Virus record (IMG/VR): IMGVR_UViG_3300037336_000053 | Coordinates: 59,363 to 123,362 of that record | From: a virus | Strand: one strand, 5' to 3' | Length of the DNA: 64,000 nt | Shown: one piece after another, positions 62,663 through 64,000 of the stretch | Layout: each line of letters opens with the position of its first letter | How positions within the stretch are numbered: position 1 is the first letter of the stretch | Program-made: the position numbers and the translations under genes | The notes under the pieces: model-generated | The model's input: the letters and a program-made list of their open reading frames with translations, nothing else | What the model was told of the DNA's origin: nothing | The model's database searches: none

Positions 62663-63260
62663 CGTCTCTAACCTTCTTTGCGATAACCTTGTGGATACCA
62701 GGGTTTACTCGCAATACATGAGGCATCATCTCATGTCTAATATAGTTACGAGTGTAGCATACATCTGTGTTGCTGTCATCCTCAATGTAGGGTACATTGT
62801 TTAGACTTGCCCAAAGTTTTAGATCACGTTTACGAGTGAGGCGAAACGGACGCAGGATCCTATCGTTGCGACTGTAAGGAATAATCTTAGCTTGTCCGTG
62901 CATGCTGCTCCACACCCAAGTTTCTACACAGTCGTCTAGATGATGTGCTGTAATAACCTGCCGCTCAGTACAACGTTCTAACCAATCATACCGAATCCAA
63001 CGCCAGTATTCTTCTTGGCTTTCATCTGCGTTCTTTTTGCGACTTAGATATAGACCGTTCATTAAAAATTTAATGTCGTTGTCTGCACAATAGTTGCCTA
63101 CAAACTCTATAGCCTTATGACCGTGTGTAGTACCGTGGTTAAAGTGCAACACAAACACATCATGGTTTCGTCTTAGAAAGTCAACAGCCGCCATACTGTC
63201 TACGCCGCCACTACAGGCAACGTATACTTCTCGCGGCAATTTACCTTGCAGCTTGATCAT
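62538..63260 (-). CDS. tilS: TilS-like tRNA(Ile)-lysidine synthetase
   Basis: A 240-residue PP-loop ATPase. SGGVDSMAAVDFL is the nucleotide-binding P-loop, and ITAHHLDDCVETW is the TilS HxLDD-type motif; RPFRLTRKRDLKLW and the YTRNYIRHEMMPHV segment match TilS core helices. It covers only the catalytic domain, about half of E. coli TilS (432). TilS changes C34 to lysidine in a CAT-anticodon tRNA so it reads AUA as Ile. Two CAT tRNAs are encoded in this window. The last 40 residues overlap the next gene and may be non-essential. Confidence 0.85.
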   Translation of the reverse strand: MIKLQGKLPREVYVACSGGVDSMAAVDFLRRNHDVFVLHFNHGTTHGHKAIEFVGNYCADNDIKFLMNGLYLSRKKNADESQEEYWRWIRYDWLERCTERQVITAHHLDDCVETWVWSSMHGQAKIIPYSRNDRILRPFRLTRKRDLKLWASLNNVPYIEDDSNTDVCYTRNYIRHEMMPHVLRVNPGIHKVIAKKVRDDEQHNRTQSLAVEQTLSTTLPRLSPQCNVDTQSYASKVRIY

Positions 63261-63492
63261 GTTCTTCTACTCCAAAATGTTCTTTAATTTTGTGATAGAT
63301 TCGTTCTGCCTCAACTTTTGCCTGCATACTTTTATTGTTTATGTCCCCACTCTTTAAGGCAATAGTAGCACATTCTTCAACAATTAACTGTGCGAACTTT
63401 TCTTCATCAAAATCAACATCAAGCAGTTCGCCATTGATGCCGTATGATTTAAGTTGGCATTGCTCAGCAAGTAGTTTAATTCGTTCGTTCAT
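63241..63492 (-). CDS. Small conserved protein of the MNxRIxxLA...FGVEE family, copy 2
   Basis: An 83-residue helical protein (MNERIKLLAEQCQLKSYGIN, EKFAQLIVEECATIALKSGD) ending KIKEHFGVEEHDQAAR. Paralogue of 57047-57334. It overlaps the TilS start by 20 bases and the gene upstream by 4. Confidence 0.72.
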   Translation of the reverse strand: MNERIKLLAEQCQLKSYGINGELLDVDFDEEKFAQLIVEECATIALKSGDINNKSMQAKVEAERIYHKIKEHFGVEEHDQAAR

Positions 63493-63716
63493 GGTTGAAA
63501 GTTGTCCCTTCCAATGGTATGCTTGGTTGCTTCAGCCAACGTTGACTGCAATATCAGAATCTCTTTGGCTGCTTCGTCTAGTAGATCAGCAAGTCTATCA
63601 GTCTTGCCTTCTGCAACACTCTTGCGGTGTGCAATTTGTCTACGGATCTCTGCACGTTTTTTCAGACGGAATACCAGACTCTGTTGTTCAATGGGCAAAT
63701 TGCTTTCGTCAATCAT
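63489..63716 (-). CDS. Small helical protein, unknown
   Basis: A 75-residue, highly charged helical protein (MIDESNLPIEQQSLVFRLKK, RRQIAHRKSVAEGKTDRLAD). Likely a coiled coil or RNA-binding helical pair. Overlaps both neighbours by a few bases. No family recognised. Confidence 0.52.
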   Translation of the reverse strand: MIDESNLPIEQQSLVFRLKKRAEIRRQIAHRKSVAEGKTDRLADLLDEAAKEILILQSTLAEATKHTIGRDNFQP

Positions 63717-64000
63717 AGTTCTTCTCCCAAATGTTGTTTTTGCGGCTCAGCATTTTATCAGCACGATTTGCAGCATCTAGTCGCTGTTCATCAGTAAGCT
63801 CGTCACAACGACTGCTGTGATCTGGTGCTCGCAACCATTGCACAGTGCCGCCACGCGGACCAGACGTATTCCTCACTGAACGAAACACAGCCCAAGTACC
63901 AAACACCATGCTGATGATGGCAATGTGCCCAATCATGTTGTAACCAATTGTAAGCAATTCACCAATGTAAATACCAAACGCCAAACTCCAAAAACAGCCC
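63709..64000 (-). CDS. Small membrane protein, possibly cut by the window edge
   Basis: The frame is open to the window edge, and within the window the first usable start is a TTG at 63984 (about 91 residues), so the true start may lie beyond. A hydrophobic N-terminal part (LAFGIYIGELLTIGYNMIGH, IAIISMVFGTWAVFRSV) gives one or two membrane helices; the C-terminus is charged (DELTDEQRLDAANRADKML). Unknown function. Confidence 0.5.
   Translation of the reverse strand, partial: GCFWSLAFGIYIGELLTIGYNMIGHIAIISMVFGTWAVFRSVRNTSGPRGGTVQWLRAPDHSSRCDELTDEQRLDAANRADKMLSRKNNIWEKNYD

Noticed and set aside
1-64000. A CRISPR array, transposon or integrase/attachment site
   Set aside because: I saw no regularly spaced direct repeats, no transposase or integrase motifs and no target-site duplications; the mobile elements are homing type only (intein and HNH).

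Overview
The window is a segment of a large, AT-rich, tailed double-stranded DNA phage that most resembles T4-like marine myoviruses. Supporting genes are a gp44-type clamp loader, a PhoH ATPase, two MazG-like proteins, a DexA-like exonuclease, a thymidylate/dCMP operon, an 8.1 kb tail-fibre gene and several small gene families typical of ocean phages. T4-like late promoter elements (TATAAATA, or GATAAATA and TAATAAATA) lie in front of structural and lysis genes. FdxA, Fpr, DadA and ErpA/IscU look alphaproteobacterial, so a marine alphaproteobacterial host is likely, but this is inference. Almost every gene is on the minus strand; the exceptions are phoH (9.07-9.81 kb) and two small genes near 32 kb.

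Layout, left to right. 0-2.2 kb: ClpA (cut by the window edge), peptide deformylase and a DnaJ-like protein. 2.2-5.7 kb: two small membrane proteins, an HNH endonuclease, and an iron-sulfur cluster assembly block IscA - IscU - ErpA, in which IscU is interrupted by a 340-residue intein placed exactly at the cluster-ligand cysteine. 5.7-7.7 kb: lysis genes (GH19 endolysin, nested spanins, small hydrophobic and zinc-ribbon proteins). 9.8-18.3 kb: nucleotide metabolism and replication (dCMP deaminase, SHMT, DadA-like oxidase, ThyA, DHFR, ferredoxin, clamp loader, MazG, exonuclease, GroES-like, DnaE-like fragment). 18.3-31.7 kb: tail-fibre/adhesin genes. 32-46.8 kb: UvdE, ferredoxin-NADP reductase, glycosyltransferase, QueD, another fibre gene, a tandem array of seven mini-paralogues, exonuclease, DNA ligase, phosphoesterase and an Rnl5-type RNA ligase. 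46.9-51.4 kb: a tRNA island. 52-64 kb: nucleotidase, 2OG oxygenase, Bax-inhibitor-1 protein, ClpP, many small conserved phage proteins and a TilS-like lysidine synthetase.

The tRNA island holds 25 recognisable tRNAs plus one tRNA-like RNA, and together they cover all 20 amino acids. It also encodes a protein resembling RNA polymerase omega. Three tRNAs (Lys, Asp, Asn) and the tRNA-like RNA have a T-loop in which the normal T54/A58 pair is exchanged for A54/T58; in Lys and Asp the 8-14 pair is exchanged as well. Several tRNA 3' CCA ends are embedded in perfect 16-18 bp inverted repeats. TilS and RNA ligase nearby suggest a phage-run tRNA maturation and repair programme.

Regulation looks two-tiered. 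Sixteen near-consensus sigma-70 promoters (TTGACA-like, 16-18 bp spacer, TATAAT-like), all on the minus strand, serve the metabolic, takeover and tRNA genes. T4-like late elements serve lysis and fibre genes. Two of the three tandem promoters of the tRNA island carry a dyad between -35 and -10 whose arms covary, and a third copy lies inside the island.
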